Source: Cryoendolithus antarcticus (taxonomy: Eukaryota > Ascomycota > Dothideomycetes > Cladosporiales > Cladosporiaceae). From it: a DNA stretch of 64,000 nt. A model generated the notes under the pieces. That model saw nothing but the letters and a program-made list of their open reading frames with translations. It ran no database searches and was not told where the DNA came from. This document shows positions 10,384-19,516 of the stretch, in pieces. Where the stretch lies: the NCBI GenBank assembly GCA_002077065.1, contig NAJO01000032.1, positions 186,001-250,000 of the forward strand, written 5' to 3'. The position numbers and the translations under genes were made by a program. Every line of letters begins with the position of its first letter. Position 1 is the first letter of the stretch.

Positions 10384-11411
10384 ATGGCGCGATCAACACG
10401 ACTCTTTGTCACCCGACGATGGCGCATACCAAAAGCCATGCTCGCACTCATGGTCCTCGAGTTCCCTCTCACGGTCGCAGCGCTCGCGCTCTTCGGTATT
10501 GCAGACCCAAATCTATACCGCACAAAGCTCTGGCAGAATGGCGCAGATCAAGGCTTCAACAGCAGCCCGATAATGATACTGTATGCTTTCGCGAACTACA
10601 AGCCGATAGCTGTACCACTGGTCTGGAGCTCGTTGTATGTCTGCGCTCTAGCAGAATGAGGGAGGGTAATGCTGACAGCAGCCACAGTATGACTACCTGG
10701 AACGTGATCATCTCCGTCCTCTCGATGTTCATCCTGCTCGTCAAGAGCGTAATGTGGGTGATGCACATCTTCATCCCACTTGTCAGCCTAGTCGTACACG
10801 GCACGCTCATCGCACTATACGCCATCGCGATCCGCAACCAGAGCGCGCCAGACTTGCTGGACCCAGACCACCCAGCGAAGGGACTACCCTGGTACCTGAG
10901 CAAAGGCTGCTCGTACGCCACGCAAGCGAACAAAGGATACTGCATGCAAGCCCGCGCCAGCTTTGGCGTGACATGCGTGATGCTGTAAGGCTTCCCAATC
11001 CCCACCACCTCGCCACGCTCCTCTACTGACTTCGCGCACAGCGCACTCTGGTCCATCTACTTTCTCCTCTCCCTGTACTCCCTAATCCCCACAACCGCCG
11101 AACGCACCAGCCGCGAAGCCGACATCGAGCTGCGGAAACTCGGCGCCTACACCCCCGACGAACCCGAAATGTCGCGCGAAGCACAGCGAGACGCGAATCG
11201 ACAGCTGTTTCTGAACTTGCCGAAGACGCCCACGACGCCTTGGGGCAGGAGCGCGGATAATCCGATGACGCCGAGGACGGTGGCGTTCACGCAGTTGAAT
11301 GGCGGGAGCAATGGGAATGCGAGTGGGAGGGTGGGGTTGGGGGCGGATTTGGGGGCGAGGGCGGGGCCGAGGGGAGGGCTGCCGTTCAGAGAGCAGTGGA
11401 ATGGGGCGTGA
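10384..11411 (+). CDS. Four-helix (MARVEL-like) membrane protein
   Basis: Three exons (10384-10634, 10688-10984, 11042-11411), 305 aa. Four hydrophobic spans are visible: MLALMVLEFPLTVAALALFG; YAFANYKPIAVPLVW into the second exon; VIISVLSMFILLVKSV with MHIFIPLVSLVVHGTLIALYA; and ALWSIYFLLSLYSLIP in exon 3. The cytosolic tail is Gly/Pro/Thr-rich with TPTTPW and NPMTPR sites that could be phosphorylated. This layout is common among fungal proteins annotated as MARVEL-like or unknown membrane proteins. Function is not known. Both introns (53 and 57 nt) fall in hydrophobic spans and keep frame. Confidence 0.8.
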
Positions 11412-11874
11412 GGGGCTGGGTCTGGGGGAGCTATTGATATGTAGTCTCGTAATGTTGTAACGACCCTTATACCACTCCCCATGGCCAGCCATTCCCCTCA
11501 TGACTCGTCGAAAGCGTGTCCCCACGACCCCTCCAAGCTTCCACCTTGCTCAGATCACTCACTCTTGCTCGTACGACCCGTGTGCCAGCTCGGGAACTCT
11601 ACCTCTCGCATCCTGCAGATCCTCGGAAATTGCTCCTGCACGCGAGACCTGTCTACGCCTTCATCCTTCCACCTCTCTCAATGTCACAAGGCGCATTTCG
11701 ACTCATCGTGAGCACCTGACTATTCCTCAACAGAAAACACTGCGCCATTGGAGTGATGTAGCATTGGAGGTAGACAGCGGTGAGACGTCTACAGGTGGGT
11801 GACAAGTTACTTTCAGCTATATAACATTCGTTCCCTTTCCTCTGCTTTCTGTCATCACCCAATTACCCGCAAGA
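11412..11874. promoter_or_regulatory. Intergenic; promoter of the S58 peptidase gene
   Basis: 463 bp. A TATATAA element at about 11817-11823 lies roughly 55 bp before the peptidase ATG and is a credible TATA box. No coding evidence. Confidence 0.4.
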
Positions 11875-13218
11875 ATGGATCTCAATCACAGCGCCTCCGC
11901 AGCGTCCTCTCCCAAGTCTGCATCCAACACCGTGGCTCCATCTCCTGCAACCCAGCAAGACCGCATGACCATCCGCTCCCTAGGCTACACCCCCGGCGCC
12001 CTCTCCCCCGGCCCCCTAAACAGCATCCTCGACATCCCCAACCTCTCAGTCGGTCAAATCACGCTCCCCACCTCCCCCTCCCTCCCCAAAACTTCTACAG
12101 CAACCAAAGGCGCCACCATAATCTTCCCACGCGGCACCGAAGGTCTGAAAGCCATCACGCCCTGCCACGCTGGCTACGCTATCTTCAACGGGAATGGATG
12201 TTTGACCGGCACGCCGCAGATAGAAGACTGGGGGTTCACGAACACGCCCATCGCTTTCACGAACTCGCTCAGTCTCGGCGGGGTGTTTGATGGAATCTGG
12301 GACTGGAATCTGGATCTGCAGGAGAGTCTGGGGATTAGTGGACGCTTGCAGTCAAGGCTTTATGGCACGCCAGTCGTAGGCGAAACAGCAGACTGGCTCA
12401 TCAACTCCGCTGACCTCCGCGCTTCGCGGCTCTCGGCTGCTGAGATCCGGCAGGCTTGCACGGCTGCTAAGACAGGCAAGCAAGGCGGGGTGGTGGAGGA
12501 AGGGCAACGTGGTGGAGGAGCGGGTATGACCTGCCACCAGTTCTCCGGCGGCACCGGCACCTCGTCTCGTATCATCCGCGGTGACCGACCTAGTGGGCCA
12601 GAGGGGAGCGAAAAGGAATATACCCTCGGCTGCCTCGTACAGACAAACTACGGCGGGCTCGTAGACCTCACGATCGGAGGGGTCCCTATTGGGAGACTGC
12701 TGATGAGAGCCGGGGCTGAGGCGTCGAAGGCGTTCGCCGCCACGCCGGCCTCTCAGCAACCGGCAGCAGGAAGAGCAGACGACGGCTCCATCCTCGTGCT
12801 CCTCGTCACCGACGCCCCCTTGTCGCCCACGCAACTCAACCGCCTAGCGCGCCACGCCACAGCCGGCCTCGCTTGCGTGGGTGGGAATGGGATTGGACGG
12901 AACTTCAGTGGGGATATCTTCCTTGCTTTGTCCACCGCTCCTCATCCGGGCGAGCAACTCATAGGCAAGACTGGCGCAGTCGAGGACGCGATCATGGGAA
13001 GGTTTAATGCTACGCAGACGAATACGATTGAGATTGTGAAGAATGAGAGTATTGATACGTTTCTTGCTGCGGCGGGGGAGGCGACGGAGGAGGCGATTCT
13101 GAATTCTTTAGTAGGGGGACGGGAGGGAGTGGTGTGTATGGACGGTGAGACGAGGATTGATGGACTGCCGGTTGAGAAGGTTAGGGCGCTGTTGGAGAGA
13201 TATTTGGTGAGAGTCTGA
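11875..13218 (+). CDS. Peptidase family S58 (DmpA/P1) aminopeptidase
   Basis: Intronless, 447 aa. It resembles the DmpA/BapA group: GATIIFPRG near the N-terminus, then NGNGCLTGTPQIEDWG, NSLSLGG, the central VQTNYGG...LTIGGVPIG and the self-cleavage block DDGSILVLLVTDAPL. In family members the bond before that Ser is cut autocatalytically, and the Ser becomes the N-terminal nucleophile of the beta subunit. CVGGNGIGRNFSGDIFLA matches the beta-chain core. The first 35 residues are Ser/Ala/Pro-rich and probably not part of the fold. Substrates are typically N-terminal D-amino-acid or beta-peptide residues; the physiological role in fungi is unknown. Confidence 0.9.
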   Translation: MDLNHSASAASSPKSASNTVAPSPATQQDRMTIRSLGYTPGALSPGPLNSILDIPNLSVGQITLPTSPSLPKTSTATKGATIIFPRGTEGLKAITPCHAGYAIFNGNGCLTGTPQIEDWGFTNTPIAFTNSLSLGGVFDGIWDWNLDLQESLGISGRLQSRLYGTPVVGETADWLINSADLRASRLSAAEIRQACTAAKTGKQGGVVEEGQRGGGAGMTCHQFSGGTGTSSRIIRGDRPSGPEGSEKEYTLGCLVQTNYGGLVDLTIGGVPIGRLLMRAGAEASKAFAATPASQQPAAGRADDGSILVLLVTDAPLSPTQLNRLARHATAGLACVGGNGIGRNFSGDIFLALSTAPHPGEQLIGKTGAVEDAIMGRFNATQTNTIEIVKNESIDTFLAAAGEATEEAILNSLVGGREGVVCMDGETRIDGLPVEKVRALLERYLVRV

Positions 13219-13316
13219 GCGCGCATGGTGCTCCAATGGCGTTCAGGCGTGGCCTCGGAGGTCTTGAACCTGGTGTACAGTGACCAACTCGCACACCATC
13301 CCCTCGCTTCATACGC

Positions 13317-14258
13317 TTACTCAAAAGCCCCTCCCCGACTCCCTCTCTCCTTCTCATCCATCACCCCACCCGTCAACGCCTCAGCGATCCTCTTGACTCT
13401 CTCCCGATTGATCTCCACAGTCTGTCCTGCACTCTCAAGCGCACCGCCGCCTCTTCTCCGCCCGCCGTTGGCCCGGTTCAACATGTCCTGCACACTTAAT
13501 GGCGCGCCCAAGTTCCAGACACTTTCTGGATTTCCATGATCCGGGCCGAATTTAGTGGGTTCCTCATTACTGCCAAAGGCCTTTTCGATGGAAGCGTCTA
13601 GCTGCGCGGGCGTGGTGATGAAGTTCCGAGCGTGGGAGTAGAGGGTATGCAGACTTGATGCGCGGGCTGCGGAGCGTGCGGCTAGGAAAGCGGCTTGGTT
13701 GGCTTTCTTCGTCGCTAGACGCTGTGCGCGATCCGGATCTTGGAGCGGGCCAAACAACTCCTTCAAATCCAGCCCATGGCTCGGCGCTGTCAATCTCTCA
13801 TCCTCTCTCTCCGGTCTCGCGACCATCTCGTCCCGCTCCCGTTGCACCCTCCCCCGCCGCGCACGCGTGTTGGCCGTACTCCGCACCTGCCGCTCCTTCA
13901 GCTCCCGCAACCCTTCTCTTAGATTGCGCTTCCGCTGCTCGGCGACCTTGGTCCTCCACGCCTCTCTACTTCCTTCGGGGAAAGCAGTCTCGGTAAAGGC
14001 ATCGGGCGTAGTCCGTTCAATGAGGTCATCGCTGGCTACGTCCTTTCCGCGCTTCCGAGCAAAGACGCTGCGGGGGACGGGGAGGATACCTTTCATCCAT
14101 TTGCGCGGGGTGGAAGTTTGTTGAGGGGGGGTCGGGAAGGGGATGTAGCGGGGGTGTTCGGGGCCGACTGCCTGTGTGGGGAGGGTGATACTGTAATGTC
14201 GGCAGGAAGGGCAGGTCCAGGGCCGTGTCGGGACTGGTATGGATGGTCGAGGAGGCAT
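13317..14258 (-). CDS. pet123: Mitochondrial small ribosomal subunit protein mS26 (PET123)
   Basis: Intronless, 313 aa. The N-terminus (MPPRPSIPVPTRPWTCPSCRHYS) is basic and lacks acids, as in a mitochondrial presequence. It is followed by RKWMKGILPVPRSVFARKRG, the hallmark N-terminal block of Pet123/mS26. The middle is a long Arg/Glu-rich helix, and the tail has FGPDHGNPESVWNLGAPLSVQDMLNR. Known role: a structural protein of the mitoribosome small subunit in the matrix. It is transcribed divergently from NOG2 across a 202-bp promoter. Confidence 0.88.
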   Translation of the reverse strand: MPPRPSIPVPTRPWTCPSCRHYSITLPTQAVGPEHPRYIPFPTPPQQTSTPRKWMKGILPVPRSVFARKRGKDVASDDLIERTTPDAFTETAFPEGSREAWRTKVAEQRKRNLREGLRELKERQVRSTANTRARRGRVQRERDEMVARPEREDERLTAPSHGLDLKELFGPLQDPDRAQRLATKKANQAAFLAARSAARASSLHTLYSHARNFITTPAQLDASIEKAFGSNEEPTKFGPDHGNPESVWNLGAPLSVQDMLNRANGGRRRGGGALESAGQTVEINRERVKRIAEALTGGVMDEKERGSRGGAFE

Positions 14259-14460
14259 TGCAAGGTGTGTGAAAGCAACTGCTGATTGATGCTCGCGTGA
14301 TGGAGAGAGAGATCATTGAAAGTCCGCGGGAGTGGAAAGCTTAGGGTTAGGGTCGGAGTAAAATGTTCGACTTGATGCATGTGCGCAAGATATTTTACTA
14401 TGCGCAATCCTTTCGACTGTACCCCTCCTGCCCATACAATCCCCCTTCAACACCGCAATC
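14259..14460. promoter_or_regulatory. Bidirectional promoter PET123/NOG2 with tandem telobox
   Basis: Only 202 bp separate the two ATGs. At 14341-14352 lies TTAGGGTTAGGG, two perfect telomere-type units, 82 bp from the PET123 ATG and 108 bp from the NOG2 ATG. In yeasts such sites (reverse ARCCCTAA) bind Tbf1 and occur in promoters of snoRNA and ribosome-related genes. That the element works the same way here is inference. Confidence 0.6.
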
Positions 14461-16652
14461 ATGGGATCAGGCAAGAAGGAAGGCGCTCGCAAGATCCGCC
14501 AGGGCAAGACGTCCGACGGAATGGGCAACGTCAAAGTCAAGGGCGAAAACTTCTACCGCGATGCGAAAAAGGTCAAGCAGCTGAACATGTTCAACCAAGG
14601 CAAAGCCACCCGCAACGCCGCAGGAGACATCACAAAAGCTGCAACGTTCCAATCGCGGGATCGCGCTTCTGTGGCGAGGATAGAGCCGAATCGCAAGTGG
14701 TTCACGAATACTCGTGTCATAAGTCAGGATGCTTTGACGGCGTTCCGGGGCGCGGTGGAGGCGCAGAGCAAGGATCCGTATAGCTATTTATTGAAGCAGA
14801 ACAAGCTGCCTATGAGCCTGATCCATGACAATAAATCGAAGGAGAGGGTCGATGGGCTGGTGCAACATCAGGCCAAGATCAGGATTGAGGGCGAGAAGTT
14901 CGCAGACACGTTCGGGCCCAAGGCACAACGGAAGCGACCGAAGCTGGCTGTGAGCTCGTTGGACGACCTGGCTGCGTCAACAGGCACAAGGTTCGACTCT
15001 TTTGTAGAAGGCAGGCGAGAGGCTGCAGAACTCAGTGGGCAGACTTTCGACGAGACTGCTGTGAATGATGTTGCGAACTTTCAAGAAAACGAGGGTACGC
15101 TTACGACTGCACGAGAACCCATCTTCAGCAAAGGCCAATCGAAGCGAATATGGAATGAGCTGTACAAGGTCATTGACTCCTCGGATGTGGTGATACACGT
15201 CTTGGATGCCCGAGATCCGCTGGGCACAAGGAATCGCGCGATCGAGAAGTATATCAAAGAAGAGGCACCACACAAGCACTTGCTCTTCTTGTTGAACAAG
15301 TGTGACTTGGTGCCGACGAGTGTCGCGGTATGTTCCCCAAATCCCTCAACATCCCCACTCCTTATCACAATCAGCACACGCCACCTGTTCTAGTCAAGGT
15401 TCTGCTCGGTGTCTCACGATGCGCTTTCTACCCACGAACGGAACCTGTTACAACGGTGGCAGAGCAACCCTCGTTCCCGCCCAGAGTCGGCGGCGTCTTG
15501 TCGTCGGCTCGCCTTAGGGTTCGAGGACCGTCTCTGTTATGAGTAGCAATCTTCCAGCTTCGCAGGAGGCAATGTTTTGGAGGAAAGCTTAGTTATGGGA
15601 CACACAATCCTGCCATCCGCTGCGTCTTGTCATGTTGCGACTAAGCTACTATGGCTGCGATCAAGTACTGACAACGATCACAGGCCCGCTGGGTAAAGTT
15701 ACTATCACGAGAAACACCCACCCTCGCCTTCCACGCCTCCCTCACAAACTCCTTCGGCAAAGGCTCCCTCATCTCCCTTCTCCGCCAATTCTCCGCCCTG
15801 CACAAATCCCGCAAACAAATCTCCGTAGGCTTCATCGGCTACCCCAATGTCGGCAAATCCAGCATCATCAACACCCTGCGCGCCAAAAAGGTCTGCACCG
15901 TCGCACCCATACCCGGTGAGACGAAAGTGTGGCAGTATATCACACTGATGAAGAGGATATATCTTATTGACTGTCCCGGGTGTGTGCCGCCTAGTAACGA
16001 GGATGGGGAGGAGGAGATTCTGTTGAGGGGGGTGGTGAGGACGGAGAATGTGGAGCATCCGGCGCAGTATATTCCGGCTGTGTTGAAGAGGTGTCAGACG
16101 AGGCACATTGAGCGGACGTATGATGTTAAGGGGTGGGAAGATCTTGCTGTCGAGGGAGCGGAGAAGAGCGACAAACAGCGTACGAACGAGGCTATTCGCT
16201 TCCTTGAGATGATTGCTCGGAAAGGCGGACGGCTGATGAAGGGTGGTGAGGCGGATGTGGATGGTGTTGCGAAGATGGTCATCAACGATTTCTTGCGGGG
16301 GAAGATTCCTTGGTTCGTGGCGCCGCCGCAAGGCGAGGGCGAGGGAAAGGTGGTCGTGAAGAATGTGGATGGGAAAGGTGAGGGCAGGGATCAGATGCTG
16401 GGGTTGAAGAGGAAGAGAGGGGAGGTTGATGATGGGGAGAGTACCGCTGCGCCAACGGAGATAGATGGGGAGGATGAGGATGAGGATGAGGAGCTTGAGT
16501 TGGAGAGTGCAGAAGACGAGGAGGACGAGGAGGCAGACGATGACTTCGAGGGCTTCGAGGGCGACGAGCAAGAAGCTGAGGCCGGCGTGAGTCTTGTTGA
16601 TGACCCGAGTGCGTCGGAAGATGAGCGACCGGATGCTGTCGCACCAGAATGA
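14461..16652 (+). CDS. nog2: Nucleolar GTP-binding protein 2, 60S assembly GTPase
   Basis: Two exons (14461-15327, 15684-16652), 611 aa. It has the circularly permuted GTPase order of the YlqF/Nog2 group: G4 LLNKCDLVP at the end of exon 1, then G1 GYPNVGKSS and G3 DCPG in exon 2. The N-terminal block [32 protein letters not shown] is typical of NOG2. The tail is long and acidic (Glu/Asp repeats, about residues 535-600). Known role: a late nuclear step of pre-60S maturation, docking at helix 69 and blocking early export. The 356-nt intron is far longer than others here and hosts an H/ACA snoRNA. Confidence 0.96.
15376..15609 (+). ncRNA. snR191: Intronic H/ACA box snoRNA, snR191-like
   Basis: It lies inside the NOG2 intron (15328-15683). 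The 5' hairpin pairs fully by eye: lower stem GCCACC (15380-15385) with GGTGGC (15455-15460), upper stem AGGTTC (15397-15402) with GAACCT (15441-15446). Between them are pocket arms AGTCA (15392-15396) and GTTAC (15447-15451). The H box AGAGCA is at 15461-15466 and an ACA box at 15604-15606. The pocket arms complement the rRNA around the first helix-69 pseudouridine (GUAAC-UA-UGACU). TAGTTA (15590-15595), 14 nt before ACA, complements the upstream flank of the second site; GTTAC is likewise 14 nt before the H box. Yeast snR191 sits in the NOG2 intron with these targets. The 3' hairpin fold is not fully resolved, and ends are approximate. Confidence 0.82.
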
Positions 16653-17102
16653 TGATCGATATATCCGCGGATATGATACCCAAGTGATCAACACACCTCA
16701 TGAGCCCACTCTCATGGACAGGTCTTCAGCATTGCAGACTCTGGGTCCATAAGTTCGGGGCCATGTCATGAGCACCTGCATCACCCAGTCCGGCAATGCA
16801 CATGCTCCTGCTCACTCTCTGCTACGGACTTGCCTCACAACACCACAGTCGCTTCCTCTCCGTACCACAACACAGCATCAAGGCAAGTCCTCTCCCTCGT
16901 CCTCTAGTGGCATCAAAACTCCCCATCTCCTCCGTCTTCTTCCTCTTCTCTTCTTCTCTCCATCATCGACATCTTCAATCAAGCAATACATCCACATCGA
17001 TTCCACAGCAATTCAATCTTCGACTCCCATCAGCAATCATCCGACTCAATCGACTCGATCAACAAAGCCAATCGATCCACACTCCGCTCGATCAACAACA
17101 CC
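16653..17102. promoter_or_regulatory. Intergenic; upstream region of the secreted-protein gene
   Basis: 450 bp between NOG2 and the secreted protein gene. The last 150 bp are rich in C, T and A with few G, typical of a transcribed 5' UTR and promoter in filamentous fungi. No gene supported. Confidence 0.4.
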
Positions 17103-17892
17103 ATGCAGATCACCATGCTCGCCCTTCTCGCCGCTGCGCTGGCCGCTCCAGTCTTCGCTGAGAGTGAGGCTTGTCCGCTCGGGTTGGTTGATAAGAGGGC
17201 TGAGGAGGCGGAGGGGAAGTGGTACGTCGTCTTGATTTCTCTGGCTCCTACACTCATCTCACCTTCTCGACCCGTTTCGCAATCATTCACGCTTCACTTC
17301 CCCTTCATTGTCATGCTTCCCCACCATCTCTCACACCCTTTCACTCTTCACCACCTCAAACCTTCATCTCCTTTCCCAACGCCAAAGCGACGCAAGCTGA
17401 TCCCTCCACCTCAAAGCTGCTTCTCCCTCATCGCCCGCGGCCTGCCCTCGCACCCCTCCCCTCTGACCGTCGGCCAACTCTTCGACGGCCAGAATCGCAT
17501 CAACCAATCCAATCTACCCATCCCACAAGGCTCGTACTGCCTCCCCATCCACGGCGGCGGGATCTACGACTCCAAGCACCGCGGCTGCATCCTTACGCCG
17601 CCTACCACGCAGTGGCAGTGCGATGAAGGCGCCAAGCCCACGCCGGGGTTCAAGATTTCCAACAACGGAACGCTGCTTCATGGCGCCGAGGGCGGGAAAG
17701 CGGGGAGTGGCACTTGGTGGAGTTGTCCTACTGGGGATCATGGGGGCTGGTGAATTGGCTTTCCGTCTGCTGATGTGGTGGGACCTTGCTGACTGGCGAT
17801 GCAGGAACTTGTACTCCGTCCCTGTCAAGGGCCAGCTCAAGTGCGTTCCCGTCTGGCTTGAGGCGGACAACTGCTTCTCGGCTTGTCAGTAG
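17103..17892 (+). CDS. Small secreted cysteine-containing protein
   Basis: Proposed exons 17103-17221, 17417-17749 and 17805-17892 give about 179 aa. The signal peptide is clear (MQITMLALLAAALAAPVFA). KR about 12 residues later could be a Kex2 site. The mature part contains QGSYCLPIHGGGIYDSKHRGCILTP, TQWQCDEG and SCPTGDHGGWNLYSVPV...LKC, then ends ADNCFSACQ. Spaced cysteines with a GFKISNNGTLLH core recall fungal cell-wall or PIR/PhiA-like surface proteins, but I cannot assign a family. Intron 1 is 195 nt, long for this region, and its 3' end is the least certain splice site. Downstream introns fit well (TG|GTGAAT...CAG). Confidence 0.68.
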
Positions 17893-18263
17893 GTGGTCGG
17901 ATGGCAGAGGGGTGTGGTGATGGTTGTGAGTGTTTTCGTTGGGTGGCAGCGCGGAAGGAATTGTGGACGGCTGAGTGCGAGGAGGAGACGGAGACTGCAT
18001 TGATGCATTGGTAGTTTATTGTATTTTGCTGCGTTCTGTTCTGTCTTCGTCATATCTCGATCTTTCGTGGGATGGTCTTCTCAGATCAGCCTCTGACCGC
18101 TTCTTGACTGCGCTCCATCGCGACACACAGACCCCAACCGCCCCGATTGCTGATCGTACAGGGATCGTCACATTCTCGTGCATCGTCTTCCTGGCCACCG
18201 GATCGCATCTCTATTTTCACAGCAAACATACACTTCCACTCTCACACTCCACGCCACACACCC

Positions 18264-19175
18264 TCACATCACCTTCCCCTTTCCCCCTCCATCTCCTCTC
18301 ACAATCCTCGCCAACCTCTCAAGCCCAAACATCCTACTCATAGCCCTCTCCAGCACCCACCGTGGCAAATACCCACTAACAAACCACACCAACCAGCTCT
18401 TCCCGCCCTCCCACACAACCTTCTTCCGCCCCCCCTCAACCTGCGCAATCACCCGCTTCGCGTAAATCTCCGCCGACACGCCCTCGCTCTGGCTGTGGGT
18501 GATTCGTCGTTCGAAGTCGGTCTGGATTGGGGAGTAGAGGCTGCCAGGGAGGAGTTGCCGGTCGGTGCGAGCAATGTTGGATGTCACGCCACCGGTCATA
18601 ATGGTCACGACCTTGACGCCGAAAGGCGCGAGTTCGATGCGCAGGGTGTCTGTGTAGGCGTGTAGTGCGGCTTTGGAAGCGCAGTACACGCTTGAGAAGG
18701 CGTAGGGCATGACGCCCGCCAGGGAGCCGATCTGGATGATCGTCCCTTTTGTCGGGAGCAGCAGCGGCGCGAACTCGCGGCATATGGCCATCACAGCGAA
18801 AACATTCACGGCGAACGTACCTTCGATCTCGGCATCAGGCGCTTCGAGCGCGGGCATCGTGCAGTTCCGGCCGGCGTTGTTGACCAGAAAATCCAGGCGG
18901 CCATCCGTGCGGTTGGAGATCTCGGCTTTGAGAGCAGCGATGCTTTCGCGGCTTGTGGCTTCCAGGGATAGGGTTTCGATTCCGAGGGCCGCGAGATCTT
19001 GAATGGAGGAGGTGGAGCGCGCGGTGGCGAAGACGCGGTAACCGCGCGACTTGAACTCGCGGGCGAGGGCGTGGCCGATGCCGGAGGATGTGCCTGCGTG
19101 TGTTGTTAGAATATTGGGCAGGAGGACTGTTTGTTGGGGTCGATGCTTGCCTGTTATTAAGACGCTTTTGGCCAT
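18264..19175 (-). CDS. Short-chain dehydrogenase, AYR1-like 1-acyl-DHAP reductase
   Basis: Two exons (19175-19151, 19093-18264), 284 aa. The intron (57 nt) uses a GC donor: splicing G|GCAAGC...GCAG|GC rebuilds LITGTSSGIG, the exact Rossmann motif, whereas the unspliced frame puts 19 foreign residues in it. Further SDR marks are NNAG, catalytic Ser in IGSLAG and YxxxK in SSVYCASK. The C-terminal WLVWFVSGYLPRWVLERAMSRMFGLE is a hydrophobic hairpin like that of Ayr1 and related lipid-droplet/ER enzymes. Likely NADPH-dependent reduction of 1-acyl-dihydroxyacetone phosphate in glycerolipid synthesis. Substrate assignment rests on overall resemblance only. Confidence 0.85.
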   Translation of the reverse strand: MAKSVLITGKHRPQQTVLLPNILTTHAGTSSGIGHALAREFKSRGYRVFATARSTSSIQDLAALGIETLSLEATSRESIAALKAEISNRTDGRLDFLVNNAGRNCTMPALEAPDAEIEGTFAVNVFAVMAICREFAPLLLPTKGTIIQIGSLAGVMPYAFSSVYCASKAALHAYTDTLRIELAPFGVKVVTIMTGGVTSNIARTDRQLLPGSLYSPIQTDFERRITHSQSEGVSAEIYAKRVIAQVEGGRKKVVWEGGKSWLVWFVSGYLPRWVLERAMSRMFGLERLARIVRGDGGGKGKVM

Positions 19176-19516
19176 CTTGCTCAGCTTGGAGGGAGGTGAT
19201 TTGGAACTTGGTCTAGAAGGTCTAGATATCGAGTGCAATGAGAGCGACGTAAATCAGAATGTAAGGAGGTATTCGTGATGATCCTTACTGGTGTGTTAAC
19301 AAGGCGCGACTGCGAATACGTTGAGATGTTGTCACTACATATATGTTGTGCTGCTGTAGTGGAGTCGAAAACGCCGAGGCACGAATGAAGCTGTTGGTGC
19401 ACATGACAAGTCTACGGGTACGTACAATATCGATGGCGGCGAGCCATTACTGTTACCACGACAGAATCAAGGTCGAGCCATATGTACACACGCCTCGCCC
19501 CAATATCGAGCCAAGA

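Noticed and set aside
15515..15535. GGTTCGAGGACC, like a tRNA B box, inside the NOG2 intron
   Set aside because: No five-pair T stem, no A box or acceptor stem around it; it lies within the snoRNA.
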